A stretch of DNA of 64,000 bases from Capnocytophaga stomatis (GCF_002302635.1 NZ_CP022387.1:2666001-2730000), one strand, 5' to 3'. Positions 45,942-55,773 are shown, counted from the first letter of the stretch. Notes: a model not told the origin generated them from the sequence alone. Numbers and translations: made by a program.

Positions 45942-46649
45942 ATGAAATACAAAAGGATTTTGTTGAAATTGAGCGGTGAAGCCTTGATGGGAGGACGTCA
46001 ATACGGGATAGATCCGGCTCGTTTAAAAGAGTATGCAACTGAAATCAAACAAGTTGTTGAAAAAGGTGTTGAAGTAGCGATTGTTATTGGAGGAGGAAAT
46101 ATTTTCCGCGGGGTTGCGGGAGCAAGTAATGGAATGGACAGAGTACAAGGCGACTATATGGGAATGTTAGCAACGGTTATAAATTCGCTTGCTTTGCAGA
46201 GTGCTTTGGAAGAAGAGGGGGTTTTCACACGTTTACAAACAGCCATCACGATGGAAGCCATTGCAGAGCCTTTTATCCGTCGTAGGGCGGTACGTCACTT
46301 GGAGAAAGGGCGCGTTGTGATTTTTGGTGCAGGAACCGGAAATCCGTACTTTACAACCGATTCGGCTGCGGTTTTGAGAGCTATCGAAATCAATGCTGAT
46401 GTAATCTTAAAAGGAACACGCGTGGATGGAATCTACACAGCTGACCCTGAGAAAGATAAAAATGCGGTGAAATTTGACAACATTACTTTTGAGGAGGTAA
46501 TGAATAAAGGTTTGAAGGTTATGGATATGACAGCCTTTACACTGAGTCAGGAAAATGAATTGCCGATAATTGTTTTCGATATGAACAAAAAAGGCAATTT
46601 GTTGAAAGTGGTTTCGGGTGATAATGTAGGAACTACTGTAAATTTGTAA
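45942..46649 (+). CDS. pyrH: UMP kinase
   Basis: PyrH phosphorylates UMP to UDP; it is a hexameric amino-acid-kinase-fold enzyme and usually essential. The 235-aa protein has the start [25 protein letters not shown], the [17 protein letters not shown] block and [15 protein letters not shown]. frr follows after 45 bp, the near-universal pyrH-frr pair. Confidence 0.97.
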   Translation: MKYKRILLKLSGEALMGGRQYGIDPARLKEYATEIKQVVEKGVEVAIVIGGGNIFRGVAGASNGMDRVQGDYMGMLATVINSLALQSALEEEGVFTRLQTAITMEAIAEPFIRRRAVRHLEKGRVVIFGAGTGNPYFTTDSAAVLRAIEINADVILKGTRVDGIYTADPEKDKNAVKFDNITFEEVMNKGLKVMDMTAFTLSQENELPIIVFDMNKKGNLLKVVSGDNVGTTVNL

Positions 46650-46694
46650 AAAAATATTATTGAAAATAAAACTTTGTAAAGTAAATCGATTTAT

Positions 46695-47249
46695 ATGAAT
46701 GAAGAAATAGATATTATTCTGGACAGTACAGAGGAGGCAATGCAAGGGTCTTTAGCACACTTGGATAAGGCTTTGGGGAATATCCGTGCGGGAAAAGCAA
46801 GTCCGCAAATGGTGGGAAGTGTTTTCGTTGATTACTATGGTTCACAAACTCCGTTGAGCCAAGTGGCGAACGTAAGTGCACCGGATTCACGTACCATTAC
46901 AATTCAGCCGTGGGAGAAAAAAATGATTCAGCCTATTGAAAAAGCAATTATGTTGGCAAATTTAGGCTTCAACCCGATGAATAACGGTGATGTGGTTATC
47001 ATCAGTGTGCCGCCCCTAACCGAAGAACGTCGTAAAGAACTTGTTAAACAAGCTAAAGGTGAGGGAGAAGACGCAAAAATCAGTATCCGAAATGCTCGTC
47101 AGGAAGCAAATAAAGAAATCAAAAAAACAGAAGCTTCCGAAGACGTGAAAAAAGGAGCAGAGGAAAGCGTACAGAAACTTACTGATAAGTATATCAAGAA
47201 AGTAGAAGAAGTTTTGGCAGCGAAGGAAGCCGAAATCTTGAAAGTGTAA
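46695..47249 (+). CDS. frr: Ribosome recycling factor
   Basis: RRF splits the post-termination ribosome together with EF-G. The 184-aa protein has the normal length, the ALGNIRAGKASPQM start, YYGSQTPLSQVANVSAPD, QPWEKKMIQPIEKAI and RRKELVKQAKGEGEDAKISIRNARQEAN blocks. A terminator follows. Confidence 0.97.
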   Translation: MNEEIDIILDSTEEAMQGSLAHLDKALGNIRAGKASPQMVGSVFVDYYGSQTPLSQVANVSAPDSRTITIQPWEKKMIQPIEKAIMLANLGFNPMNNGDVVIISVPPLTEERRKELVKQAKGEGEDAKISIRNARQEANKEIKKTEASEDVKKGAEESVQKLTDKYIKKVEEVLAAKEAEILKV

Positions 47250-47274
47250 CTTTTTGTACCAGATGCTATATAAG

Positions 47275-47314
47275 AAAAAGAACAGTGGAGCTTATTTTCA
47301 TTGTTCTTTTTTAT
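47275..47314 (+). terminator. Terminator after frr
   Basis: Stem AAAAGAACAGTG / CATTGTTCTTTT (12 bp, one wobble) with an 11-base loop, then a T-rich tail. Confidence 0.82.
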
Positions 47315-47410
47315 TTTTTAGAAAAAGTAAAAAATACAGTTGCAAATGATTATAACAGAAATGAATACATTTATTCCGTTTTGAATAATTTTGATTTTTT
47401 GAAAATTATC

Positions 47411-47441
47411 TTGATTTTTTATTGAAAAAATATTAATTTTA
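47411..47441 (+). promoter_or_regulatory. Candidate nhaA promoter
   Basis: TTG (47411-47413), 20 nt, TAATTTTA (47434-47441), one base off the -7 consensus. Confidence 0.45.
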
Positions 47442-47461
47442 CCACGATAAAACTTTAATAT

Positions 47462-48823
47462 ATGGAGAAACATCTGATAGACCGGCTAACCTCTCCGATT
47501 CACAGATTTACCAAACAGGCAAAATCGGGGGGGATTGTATTAGGAATTAATGTTATCATAGCTCTTGTATTAGCAAACTCGCCTTGGGCAGAACATTATT
47601 TCCATTTTTTTGAACATCATTTAGGATTTACCTTTGATGGAAAAACATATTTAGATATGCCATTACACCATTGGATTAACGATGGATTGATGGCATTGTT
47701 TTTTTTCGTTGTGGGGCTCGAATTAAAACGTGAAATTGTTGCAGGAGAATTGTCTAATCCTCGGAAAGCATTGTTGCCAATCGGGGCAGCTATTGGCGGG
47801 ATGCTCGTGCCTGCAATCATATATATATCATTAAACCCAACGGGAGAAGTACACGGAGGTTGGGGAATTCCTATGGCAACGGATATAGCTTTTTCGCTCG
47901 GGGTACTGTATTTATTAGGAGATAAAGTGCCAATATCATTGAAGGTGTTTTTGACTGCATTGGCAATTGTTGATGACCTTGGTGCGGTGCTTGTAATTGC
48001 TTTTTTCTACACTTCCGAAATTTCGTTGGCAAACTTAGGAATTGGTTTGGGAATGTTGTTCATTCTTTATTTAGGAAAACGAATTGGCATCCGTCACGTA
48101 TTGTTTTACGCACTGATAGGAGCTGTTATTTGGTGTGCATTTTTGCTTTCAGGGGTTCACGCTACCATTGCCGCAGTGTTGATTGCTTTTATGATTCCTA
48201 CCGATGTGCAAATGAAAGAAAACGAATACATACACAACATACAAAGTTATTTGAAGAAATTCAAGCGATTAGACCCTAATAATAAAATTCTGACGCTTAC
48301 TGAAAAACAATTGCATTTATTGGAGAAAATAAATGTTGATACACGCAGGTCAATTCCTCCGTTACAACGTTTGGAACACGCAATGCATCCGTTTGTTACT
48401 TTTGTGGTAATCCCGATTTTTGCTTTGGCAAATGCAGGAGTTTCTCTATCGATAGATGTAGAGCAATTGTTCAGCACTAATATTGCTTTAGGGGTTGCAC
48501 TTGGTTTGTTCTTCGGAAAAGTAATCGGGGTTTCAGGATTTACAGTATTTATGGTAAAAGTTCTTAAATTGTCACCTTATCCGAGGGGAATGAATTTCCG
48601 CAATCTTGTTGGATTAGGGCTTTTGGCAGCTATTGGTTTTACAATGTCGCTATTTGTAACTACATTGGCTTTCAAAAATCCGCTTTATATGGATCAAGCT
48701 AAAATAGGTATTTTTGTAGCTTCTCTTTTGGGAGGAACTTTAGGGTATATAGTTCTGAACAAGAAAGGAAATAAAGCAAACAAAGATGAAAAAGTAGAAG
48801 TAAGCCAATCGGAAGAGAAATAA
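47462..48823 (+). CDS. nhaA: Na+/H+ antiporter NhaA
   Basis: 453-aa inner-membrane antiporter that expels Na+ at high pH or salt. The blocks LMALFFFVVGLELKRE, GWGIPMATDIAFSLGVLYLLG and LTALAIVDDLGAVLVIAFFY (the Asp pair of the ion site) are present, and helices cover the whole length. The insertion at about 245-300 and the charged C-terminal tail are longer than in the E. coli protein. It fits a cell that also pumps Na+ with NQR. Confidence 0.95.
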   Translation: MEKHLIDRLTSPIHRFTKQAKSGGIVLGINVIIALVLANSPWAEHYFHFFEHHLGFTFDGKTYLDMPLHHWINDGLMALFFFVVGLELKREIVAGELSNPRKALLPIGAAIGGMLVPAIIYISLNPTGEVHGGWGIPMATDIAFSLGVLYLLGDKVPISLKVFLTALAIVDDLGAVLVIAFFYTSEISLANLGIGLGMLFILYLGKRIGIRHVLFYALIGAVIWCAFLLSGVHATIAAVLIAFMIPTDVQMKENEYIHNIQSYLKKFKRLDPNNKILTLTEKQLHLLEKINVDTRRSIPPLQRLEHAMHPFVTFVVIPIFALANAGVSLSIDVEQLFSTNIALGVALGLFFGKVIGVSGFTVFMVKVLKLSPYPRGMNFRNLVGLGLLAAIGFTMSLFVTTLAFKNPLYMDQAKIGIFVASLLGGTLGYIVLNKKGNKANKDEKVEVSQSEEK

Positions 48824-48834
48824 ATTAGATTACA

Positions 48835-48913
48835 AAAAGGAGCGAAGAATTGATTTTCGCTCTTTTCTTTTATAAAGAAAAATCCCTTCAAGTTCTGTTT
48901 TGAAGGGATTTTT
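48835..48913. terminator. Paired terminators between nhaA and the porin gene
   Basis: First hairpin: GAGCGAA / TTCGCTC (48840-48862) with TTTTC after it, serving nhaA. Second hairpin: AAAAATCCCTTCAA / TTGAAGGGATTTTT (48878-48913), with T runs on both strands, serving the converging porin gene. Confidence 0.88.
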
Positions 48914-48962
48914 AGTTAGAATTATATTTTATAAAATTCTCTAATTTTTTGTTGTGTAAATT

Positions 48963-50282
48963 TTAAAATTTAGCCGAGAAAATCTTCGGATTGATATTCA
49001 AACTGCACCAGAACCAATCTTGATAACCTCTTGCATTAGGCGTTTTTTTCAAGGTTTTTAGTGCATCGGTGGTAAAGTAGGTAGAATAGCCCATTTGTAG
49101 CCCAATATAAGGCTGTACTTTAAGGGTGTACACCAAATCGATTTCGTTACCTAAACCACGTTTTTTATTGCCTTTGCTATTGAGAACAGTTCCTGCAGAG
49201 GCGAAATTATGCCACGTAGCAGAAAGATTGCTTTTTTCGCCGGTGCGGAAATTGGCTGTCAAGTACGGATTGATAAGCCCCGAAGGATTTACAGCAGGAA
49301 CATAGTAATAGTCCATAAATCCGTAGAATTTGTGATTAGTTCCCGAGAACGGGTTAAAAGCCTTGTCCTTGCCCGAAGTATCATCGGCATTTCTTCCGCT
49401 TAGGTAATCAATTCCTCCTGAAAGGCTAAAAATATCCGAAAATTTGTATCCCGCATTCAGAGCGAACATATAAGCACTTTTGGTAGCTCCGCTTGCATTT
49501 TTTCCGGTTTGGAAGTATGAAGTCAGCCCATATTTCCAATCGTTTGCAGCTCCCACATAATGAAACCCGAAAGTTTGCATATTATGAACTTTATTGGAAG
49601 TATTATCATCTTTAAAACCTAAATTACTCAATAAGAATGAAATTCGGTTGCTTTGCGAGATGTTGTACAACCCATAGAAAGTTTCCATATGCTGATAAGG
49701 TTGTGCTGCTGAAGGGCTAAAGTGTTGCACAGCTGGGCTGTTGATATTCATTGCTTTATCTGCATAATTCTGGTTGAAAGCAAAAAAAGTACGAAGCAAA
49801 AATTTGTCGGAAGCTTTCCAATCTAAATTAACCGCATCGTGGCTTCTGCCGGCAGGATGCCAATCCAACGAACCAAAAATACGATCGTCATCCAGAACAA
49901 TCATTTGCCTACCAATTTTAGCTTTCCATTTTTCTGCGATAGGGAAAGAGGCATAAGCTTCAAAAATAGAAGTTCCTCCTGTTTTGTCAGATACCTGAAT
50001 TTGAGGAGCTTGCCCCCAAATATTTACATTTTGTAAAGAAACATACAAACGCAACTGATTTTCATTTTTGTAATCAAAATTCAATCGTGTACGATTGTTT
50101 ACCAAAATTGCAGGTTCTTCGCCTTCTTGCAAAGGACGATAAGCTCCGTTACGATACTCAAAACGCGGACGGATTTGAGCCGAAAGCGAAAATTCATTGT
50201 TTGTTTCTTGGGCATTTGCCGAAGGTGAACACAGAGTTAGAAGAACTCCATACGTTACTACTGAAAATAAACGTGTTCTCAT
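48963..50282 (-). CDS. Outer-membrane beta-barrel porin, alginate-export-domain type
   Basis: 439 aa. A signal peptide (RLFSVVTYGVLLTLCSPSANAQ) is followed by alternating beta strands, with an aromatic end (NPKIFSAKF) typical of outer-membrane barrels. The domain type is that of the alginate export family, shown by blocks such as RPRFEYRNGAYRP, IGRQMIVLDDDRIFGSLDW and GRSHDAVNLDW. It is divergent from nrfH with 188 bp between the genes, so a role in uptake for nitrite respiration is conceivable but is only inference; alginate export itself is not implied. Confidence 0.85.
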   Translation of the reverse strand: MRTRLFSVVTYGVLLTLCSPSANAQETNNEFSLSAQIRPRFEYRNGAYRPLQEGEEPAILVNNRTRLNFDYKNENQLRLYVSLQNVNIWGQAPQIQVSDKTGGTSIFEAYASFPIAEKWKAKIGRQMIVLDDDRIFGSLDWHPAGRSHDAVNLDWKASDKFLLRTFFAFNQNYADKAMNINSPAVQHFSPSAAQPYQHMETFYGLYNISQSNRISFLLSNLGFKDDNTSNKVHNMQTFGFHYVGAANDWKYGLTSYFQTGKNASGATKSAYMFALNAGYKFSDIFSLSGGIDYLSGRNADDTSGKDKAFNPFSGTNHKFYGFMDYYYVPAVNPSGLINPYLTANFRTGEKSNLSATWHNFASAGTVLNSKGNKKRGLGNEIDLVYTLKVQPYIGLQMGYSTYFTTDALKTLKKTPNARGYQDWFWCSLNINPKIFSAKF

Positions 50283-50408
50283 ATTTAGTTAATTTTAAGT
50301 TTCAAGTGCATTCATATTAATAATCAATATGTTGTGTTATGTGATAAAAACCCCTTATTTAGAATGAAGATAAAATACTGCTAATCTCAAAAAGTACAGG
50401 ATTTTGTA

Positions 50409-50442
50409 TTGCAAATGTAGCCAAAAGTTTCTAAATTTGCAA
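50409..50442 (+). promoter_or_regulatory. nrfHA promoter framed by an inverted repeat
   Basis: TTG (50409-50411), 20 nt, TAAATTTG (50432-50439): a perfect promoter match. TTGCAAAT (50409-50416) and ATTTGCAA (50435-50442) form an 8-bp inverted repeat that includes both boxes, a possible operator. Confidence 0.65.
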
Positions 50443-50470
50443 CAATAAGATACAAATATCTTTTTTAGCG

Positions 50471-51076
50471 ATGGCAACAACAAATAAAGAAACAAAACAG
50501 GTTAAAAAGAATGGGTATTTTAAATACTTGATTCCTTCTTTGGTGGGGATATTGCTTGGGCTTAGCGGATACATCTTCTACATCTCCAAGGCGTATTCTT
50601 ACCTGTCTGATGATCCTAAAGCCTGTGTGAATTGCCATATTATGGCACCGGAGTATTCTACTTGGTTTCACTCCTCACACGGACGAAACACCGTATGTAA
50701 CGATTGTCACGTTCCGCACGACAATTTCTTCAGAAAGTATTATTTTAAAGCAAGCGATGGTTTACGACACGCAACGATGTTTACTTTCCGTATGGAACCG
50801 CAAGTGATAACGATGCACAAACCCGGGCAAATGGTGGTTCAGGAGAACTGTATCCGCTGCCACAGTGAACTTAATAGTGTTGTGGGTACAGGAAATGTAA
50901 CAGCTCAGATGGCTCACGCCGATCAAGGAAAACTCTGTTGGGAGTGCCACACCGATGTACCTCACGGAAACGTTCGCGGGCTGAATTCGGCTCCGAATGC
51001 CAGAGTGCCACTTGCCTCAGAGCCAGTACCCGAGTGGCTTCAAAATATGGTTAAAAACCAGCAAAAAGGAAAGTAA
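50471..51076 (+). CDS. nrfH: Cytochrome c nitrite reductase small subunit NrfH
   Basis: 201-aa membrane-anchored tetraheme cytochrome of the NapC/NirT family that passes electrons from menaquinol to NrfA. One N-terminal helix (YLIPSLVGILLGLSGYIFYI) is followed by four CxxCH motifs at 52-56, 76-80, 127-131 and 156-160. nrfA starts 53 bp later, and its partner context is complete. Confidence 0.95.
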   Translation: MATTNKETKQVKKNGYFKYLIPSLVGILLGLSGYIFYISKAYSYLSDDPKACVNCHIMAPEYSTWFHSSHGRNTVCNDCHVPHDNFFRKYYFKASDGLRHATMFTFRMEPQVITMHKPGQMVVQENCIRCHSELNSVVGTGNVTAQMAHADQGKLCWECHTDVPHGNVRGLNSAPNARVPLASEPVPEWLQNMVKNQQKGK

Positions 51077-51129
51077 TCTGATTTATGGATGAAATATAAA
51101 ATATTGACTGACAATTAATACACTTAGCG

Positions 51130-52596
51130 ATGAAAAAGAAAAATTGGTTAATCGTAGGAATTCTGGCTATAGTGACGTTTCTTTTAGGAATGCTTGCTAA
51201 TTCCATTATGGGAAGAAAAGCCGAAGCACAAATCATTTCAAGAGCAAATACCGATATCGGCGAATTTGAAGCTCGAAATGAAATCTGGGGAGAGTATTAT
51301 CAACGTGAGTACCAATCTTGGTTACAAACTGCTGATACTACTTTCAGAGCCAAGTATATGAGTAGTGACAATGATGACTTGTTGGCTGAACGTCCGGAAA
51401 TGGTAATTTTGTGGGCGGGGTATGCGTTCTCAAAAGACTATACGGCTCCTCGTGGGCATATGCACGCCATTGCCGATGTTACTCATACACTTCGTACTGG
51501 AGCACCAACCGATTCAACACACTCACCACAACCGGGTACTTGTTGGACTTGTAAAAGCCCCGATGTACCTCGAGTGATGAACAAGATTGGTATTGAGAAT
51601 TATTACAAAGGACACTGGGATGACCTTGGAAGTGAGGTAGTTAACCCTATTGGTTGTGCTAACTGTCACGACCCTAAAACAATGAATTTGACCATTGCAC
51701 AACCTGCTCTCATTGAAGCTTTTAATCGTCAAGGGAAGGATATTACCAAGGCTACTCATCAGGAAATGCGTTCATTAGTGTGTGCACAATGTCACGTAGA
51801 GTACTATTTCAAAGGAGATACTAAGTATTTGACATTCCCTTGGGATGAAGGAAAAAAAGTGGAAGATATCGAGAAATTCTATGATAACGTGGCTTGGACA
51901 GACTTCGTGCATAAAGTGAGTCGTGCTCCAATTCTTAAAGCACAACACCCTGATTATGAGATATTCCAATTAGGAATTCACGCTCAACGAGGCGTTTCTT
52001 GTTCAGACTGTCATATGCCTTATAAAACAGAAGGCGGAGTGAAATACACTGACCACCACATTAGCAGTCCGCTCAGAAATGTAAATGCGAGTTGCCAAGT
52101 TTGCCACAGACAACCTGAAGATGAGTTGATTAAAAACGTATATGAGCGTCAAGATTACGTGTTCACACTCCGAAATCGTTTGGAAAAACAATTGGCAAAA
52201 GTACACTTCCAAGCTAAATTCTTGTGGGATAACGGAGCTACCGAAGAGCAAATGAAACCGATTTTAGACCTTATCCGCAAATCACAATGGCGTTGGGATT
52301 TCATCACAGCTTCTCACGGTGCGGCTTTCCACGCTCCAATCGAATCACAAAAAGTATTGGGTGACGGTATGTTCTTCGCTATGCAAGCCGAATCGGATAT
52401 GAATGGATTGACAGACAAACTTAAAATCACTACCAAATTCGAAATGCCAGATATCAGCACAAAAGCCAAAGCACAAGCAATCATTGGTTTAGATATGGAG
52501 AAAGAAGAGAAAGCGAAAAAAGAATTTATGAAAACCATCGTTCCGAAATGGATAAAAGAAGCCAAAGAAAAAGGTAATTTAGTTTCTCAGCGATAG
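51130..52596 (+). CDS. nrfA: Ammonia-forming cytochrome c nitrite reductase NrfA
   Basis: Periplasmic pentaheme enzyme reducing nitrite to ammonium with six electrons; 488 aa. A signal anchor (NWLIVGILAIVTFLLGMLANSIM) leads the protein. The catalytic heme has the special CWTCK motif (138-142); four CxxCH motifs follow at 176-180, 218-222, 291-295 and 322-326. A terminator lies after the gene, before the cytochrome maturation genes. Confidence 0.97.
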   Translation: MKKKNWLIVGILAIVTFLLGMLANSIMGRKAEAQIISRANTDIGEFEARNEIWGEYYQREYQSWLQTADTTFRAKYMSSDNDDLLAERPEMVILWAGYAFSKDYTAPRGHMHAIADVTHTLRTGAPTDSTHSPQPGTCWTCKSPDVPRVMNKIGIENYYKGHWDDLGSEVVNPIGCANCHDPKTMNLTIAQPALIEAFNRQGKDITKATHQEMRSLVCAQCHVEYYFKGDTKYLTFPWDEGKKVEDIEKFYDNVAWTDFVHKVSRAPILKAQHPDYEIFQLGIHAQRGVSCSDCHMPYKTEGGVKYTDHHISSPLRNVNASCQVCHRQPEDELIKNVYERQDYVFTLRNRLEKQLAKVHFQAKFLWDNGATEEQMKPILDLIRKSQWRWDFITASHGAAFHAPIESQKVLGDGMFFAMQAESDMNGLTDKLKITTKFEMPDISTKAKAQAIIGLDMEKEEKAKKEFMKTIVPKWIKEAKEKGNLVSQR

Positions 52597-52619
52597 TTTT
52601 TAAACACAAAAATAGTTCT

Positions 52620-52668
52620 AACCGTTGCAGATTATTTTGAAAAACAAGACTCTGCAACGGTTTTTTTA
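52620..52668 (+). terminator. Terminator after nrfA
   Basis: Stem AACCGTTGCAGA / TCTGCAACGGTT (12 bp) with a 19-base loop, then TTTTT. Confidence 0.88.
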
Positions 52669-52719
52669 TAGTAATTGAATTCTAAAAAAATAGAAAAACA
52701 AATTTTGGTTACGTAACTT

Positions 52720-53946
52720 ATGAATTTAGACAAAGAATTTCACAAAAGCAATCAGTATAGGTACTCTATCATCATTTCTGCGATATCTCTTTTGCTGGGA
52801 GCGTTGTTGCAATATTTCTTCGGAAGTATTCCTAAAAGCTGGTTTAGTTTCCCTTATAACATCGTAGGCGGATTTATTTTTATACTATTAAATACAGCTA
52901 TCTTCTTTATTTTCAAGAAGAAAAATTTCGTCAATTTGCATTCAAGTACGCCCTTTGCCATCGTAACGGTTATCACGCTCGGGGTGCTGACTATCGGGCT
53001 GGGGAGTATCAGCGTTGGGCAGGAGCATCACACAAATGCTTTTTGGCTGAATTTTGGTTTGGACGATATCACCAAAACTTGGTATTTTGCACTTATTTAC
53101 CTGATGGCACTTACTAATCTTTGGATGGCAATCCTCAAGCGTTCAATGGTTTATCAGGCTAAGAATATCACTTTTCTGCTGAATCATTTCGGGTTGTGGC
53201 TCATTATGTTTGCAGGAGTTTTGGGGCAGGGCGATTTGGTTCGTCTTAAAATGGATTTGCGAAAAGATAAAGTGGAGTGGAGAGCCACAGACGATGCCGG
53301 AAACATCATTGAGCTACCCATTGCGATGGAGCTAAAATCCTTTGACATAGATATTTATCCCAATAAATTATTCATAATTGATTCTCTCGGAAATTCCCTA
53401 CCGAAAAGCAAGCCTGAAGGATTTATGCTTGAAAAGGACGGCTCAGAAGGGAAAATTCTGGATTGGAAAATTACGCAACATCAGTACTTTGAAAAGGCTG
53501 TTCCTGAGACGGATAGCACTTATGTAAATCACGGAATGTGGGGGGCTACCAATGCGGCTTTTGTTACGGTCGAAAATGTGAAAACGGGAGAAAAGAAGCA
53601 GGAATGGATTTCGGCAGGGAATTTCCAGCTTCCACCGAGAACCATTCAGCTTGATGCCGAGCATACACTTGTAATGGCTCCTGCCGAGGCTCGGAAGTTT
53701 CAATCGGAAGTAATTATTTATCAGAAAGATACAGAGCAAGTCCGAAATGAAAAAATTGAAGTAAATCATCCTGTAAAAGTTGATGATTGGAAAATATACC
53801 AGGTCAGTTATGATGAACGTATGGGGCGTTGGTCAGACCTTAGCGTCGTAGAATTGATTTTAGACCCTTGGTTGCCAGTTGTTTATACTGGGATATTTAT
53901 CTTGATGGCTGGTGGAGTGGCATTTTTATTTGTAAATAGGAAATAG
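52720..53946 (+). CDS. ccsB: Cytochrome c biogenesis protein, ResB/Ccs1 type
   Basis: 408-aa membrane protein of system II cytochrome c maturation, which keeps apo-cytochrome thiols and heme ready for attachment. Three to four N-terminal helices (for example YSIIISAISLLLGALLQYFFG and LLNHFGLWLIMFAGVLGQGD), a periplasmic domain and a last helix (VVYTGIFILMAGGVAFLFV) match the family. The next gene starts 2 bp later and encodes its partner. Both serve the multiheme NrfHA. Confidence 0.9.
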   Translation: MNLDKEFHKSNQYRYSIIISAISLLLGALLQYFFGSIPKSWFSFPYNIVGGFIFILLNTAIFFIFKKKNFVNLHSSTPFAIVTVITLGVLTIGLGSISVGQEHHTNAFWLNFGLDDITKTWYFALIYLMALTNLWMAILKRSMVYQAKNITFLLNHFGLWLIMFAGVLGQGDLVRLKMDLRKDKVEWRATDDAGNIIELPIAMELKSFDIDIYPNKLFIIDSLGNSLPKSKPEGFMLEKDGSEGKILDWKITQHQYFEKAVPETDSTYVNHGMWGATNAAFVTVENVKTGEKKQEWISAGNFQLPPRTIQLDAEHTLVMAPAEARKFQSEVIIYQKDTEQVRNEKIEVNHPVKVDDWKIYQVSYDERMGRWSDLSVVELILDPWLPVVYTGIFILMAGGVAFLFVNRK

Positions 53947-53948
53947 TT

Positions 53949-54743
53949 ATGTGGCAGTATTTTAATTATATTACGTTTGTGACTTTGGCTTTATGGATAG
54001 TTTCAGGAATTTTTATCTATTCTAAAAGTCCGATATACAGGAAATTAAGTTTATTTTTTCATCTTTTGGCAACTGTAATTATTGGTGTTTTCATAGCCAA
54101 ATTATGGATAGAACTCGACCGTCCGCCACTCAGAACTTTGGCAGAAACGCGCATTTGGTACGCCTTTTTTATGGGGCTGATTGGCTTTTCCATTTATTTG
54201 CTGTACCGCCAAAAATGGATGCTGAATTATTCGGCTTTGATGGGTGTTGTGTTTATGCTTGTAACGTTTTTCCGACCCGATACGATGAACAAAACGCTAA
54301 TGCCTGCACTGCAAAGCGTTTGGTTTATTCCGCACGTTATTGTGTATATTTTTGCCTATGCGATGTTGGGAATGGCTTCACTTACTGCTATTTACGGAAT
54401 GTACCTCTGCAAAAAGCAAAAGGACACGGAAAAAACCGCTTTAGTAACCGACCAGCTCATCAAAATAGGTTATGCTTTTCTGACTTTTGGGCTACTTTTC
54501 GGGGCTTTGTGGGCAAAAGAAGCTTGGGGACATTACTGGACTTGGGACCCAAAAGAAACTTGGGCTTTCATCACTTGGCTTGCCTATTTGGTCTATATCC
54601 ATTACAAATACAAACACAAAGAAAAGAAACAATTCAATAATTTCTTGATTGTGGTAATTGCTTTCTTATTGCTTTTAGTTTGCTGGTTTGGAGTGAATTA
54701 CCTCCCAACGGCACAAATGAGCGTACATACTTATTCAGGATAA
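53949..54743 (+). CDS. ccsA: Cytochrome c assembly protein CcsA (ResC type)
   Basis: 264-aa heme handling subunit of system II. It has eight membrane helices. The WWD-type signature is WGHYWTWDPKETWAF, and His residues in flanking helices (PHVIVYIFAYAML) fit heme ligands. It starts 2 bp after ccsB. In many epsilonproteobacteria and some Bacteroidetes the two are fused; here they are separate. Confidence 0.93.
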   Translation: MWQYFNYITFVTLALWIVSGIFIYSKSPIYRKLSLFFHLLATVIIGVFIAKLWIELDRPPLRTLAETRIWYAFFMGLIGFSIYLLYRQKWMLNYSALMGVVFMLVTFFRPDTMNKTLMPALQSVWFIPHVIVYIFAYAMLGMASLTAIYGMYLCKKQKDTEKTALVTDQLIKIGYAFLTFGLLFGALWAKEAWGHYWTWDPKETWAFITWLAYLVYIHYKYKHKEKKQFNNFLIVVIAFLLLLVCWFGVNYLPTAQMSVHTYSG

Positions 54744-54767
54744 GATAAAATGAAAGAAAGCAAAAAT

Positions 54768-54805
54768 AAGCAGATTTCTCTACGGATAAATCTGCTTGTT
54801 TTTTT
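54768..54805 (+). terminator. Terminator after ccsA
   Basis: Stem AAGCAGATTT / AAATCTGCTT (10 bp) with a ten-base loop, then GTTTTTTT. Confidence 0.88.
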
Positions 54806-54864
54806 GTTGAAAATTATCTAATTTCTAAAAATTGAATTAATTTTTTATTTTCTCCTGAAAATGA

Positions 54865-54872
54865 TATATTTG
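54865..54872 (+). promoter_or_regulatory. -7 box of the helix-hairpin-helix gene
   Basis: TATATTTG, a perfect TAnnTTTG; the predicted leader is about 22 nt. No TTG at the -33 distance. Confidence 0.45.
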
Positions 54873-54898
54873 TATCGGAATGTTAATTTTTAGAAGTT

Positions 54899-55762
54899 AT
54901 GAAGCGTTTTTCTACATTTAATCGAAATCAACGAGTGGGAATTGTTATTCTGCTTCTTATCATTGTTGTTCTGCAAGTTATTTATTTTACTGTTGATTTT
55001 TCAGAAGATAAAATTAGCATTGAAAAACAGCAGTTTACAGAGTTGAACAAGGAATTGGATTCATTACGGAAAGTAGCTTTGAAGCCTAAAAAAGATACGA
55101 TTCTTCCATTTAACCCGAATTTTATAACTGATTATAAGGGATTTACCTTAGGAATGAAGTCCGAAGAAATAGATAGATTGTTGGCTTTTCGGAAAGAAAA
55201 TAAGTTTGTAAATTCAGCAAAAGAGTTTCAGGAAGTTACAAAAATTTCGGATAGTTTGCTTTTGAAAATTTCCCCTTATTTTAAATTTCCTGATTGGGTA
55301 AATAAATCAAAATCAATTGAAAATAAGAGTTTTAATCCGGAAGTTAAGCCTAAAGTAATAACCAAAAAAGATGTGAATTTGGCATCAAAGGAAGATTTTA
55401 TGGAAATACGTGGCATTGGAGATGTTCTTTCTGACCGAATTTTAAAATATCGAGAAAAATTACAAGGATTTTCTGAAATTATGCAAGTTTCTGAGGTATA
55501 TGGTTTGGAAAAAGAGGTTTTTAATAGAGTCGCTGAACAGTTTGAAGTGAAAACGCTACCAAACATTCAAAAAAAGAATCTTAACGAGTTAAATATGTAC
55601 GAATTAGCTAAAATTCCGTATATTAAATTTGATGAGGCCAAGAAGATTATCGCACTTCGTTCCGAATTAGTAAATATTAAAAGTTTTGAAGAACTTTTGA
55701 AAATCAGTGAATTTAATCAGGAAAAGATAAGAAAAATTCAAATGTATCTGTATATTGACTGA
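54899..55762 (+). CDS. Membrane-anchored helix-hairpin-helix protein
   Basis: 287 aa. An N-terminal helix (GIVILLLIIVVLQVIYFTV) anchors the protein. Two or three ComEA-type HhH units follow from residue 160: VNLASKEDFMEIRGIGDVLSDRILKYRE, then LNELNMYELAKIPYIKFDEAKKIIALR. HhH units bind DNA without sequence preference. Relatives are frequent in flavobacteria and are called general secretion protein or competence protein, but no competence genes lie nearby, so the role is open. Confidence 0.8.
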   Translation: MKRFSTFNRNQRVGIVILLLIIVVLQVIYFTVDFSEDKISIEKQQFTELNKELDSLRKVALKPKKDTILPFNPNFITDYKGFTLGMKSEEIDRLLAFRKENKFVNSAKEFQEVTKISDSLLLKISPYFKFPDWVNKSKSIENKSFNPEVKPKVITKKDVNLASKEDFMEIRGIGDVLSDRILKYREKLQGFSEIMQVSEVYGLEKEVFNRVAEQFEVKTLPNIQKKNLNELNMYELAKIPYIKFDEAKKIIALRSELVNIKSFEELLKISEFNQEKIRKIQMYLYID

Positions 55763-55773
55763 TTTAATGTTTT

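Noticed and set aside
54104-54640. 178-codon frame inside ccsA, other frame
   Set aside because: The conserved WWD motif and membrane helices of CcsA are in the other frame; the product here is Cys/Phe/Arg-rich without pattern.
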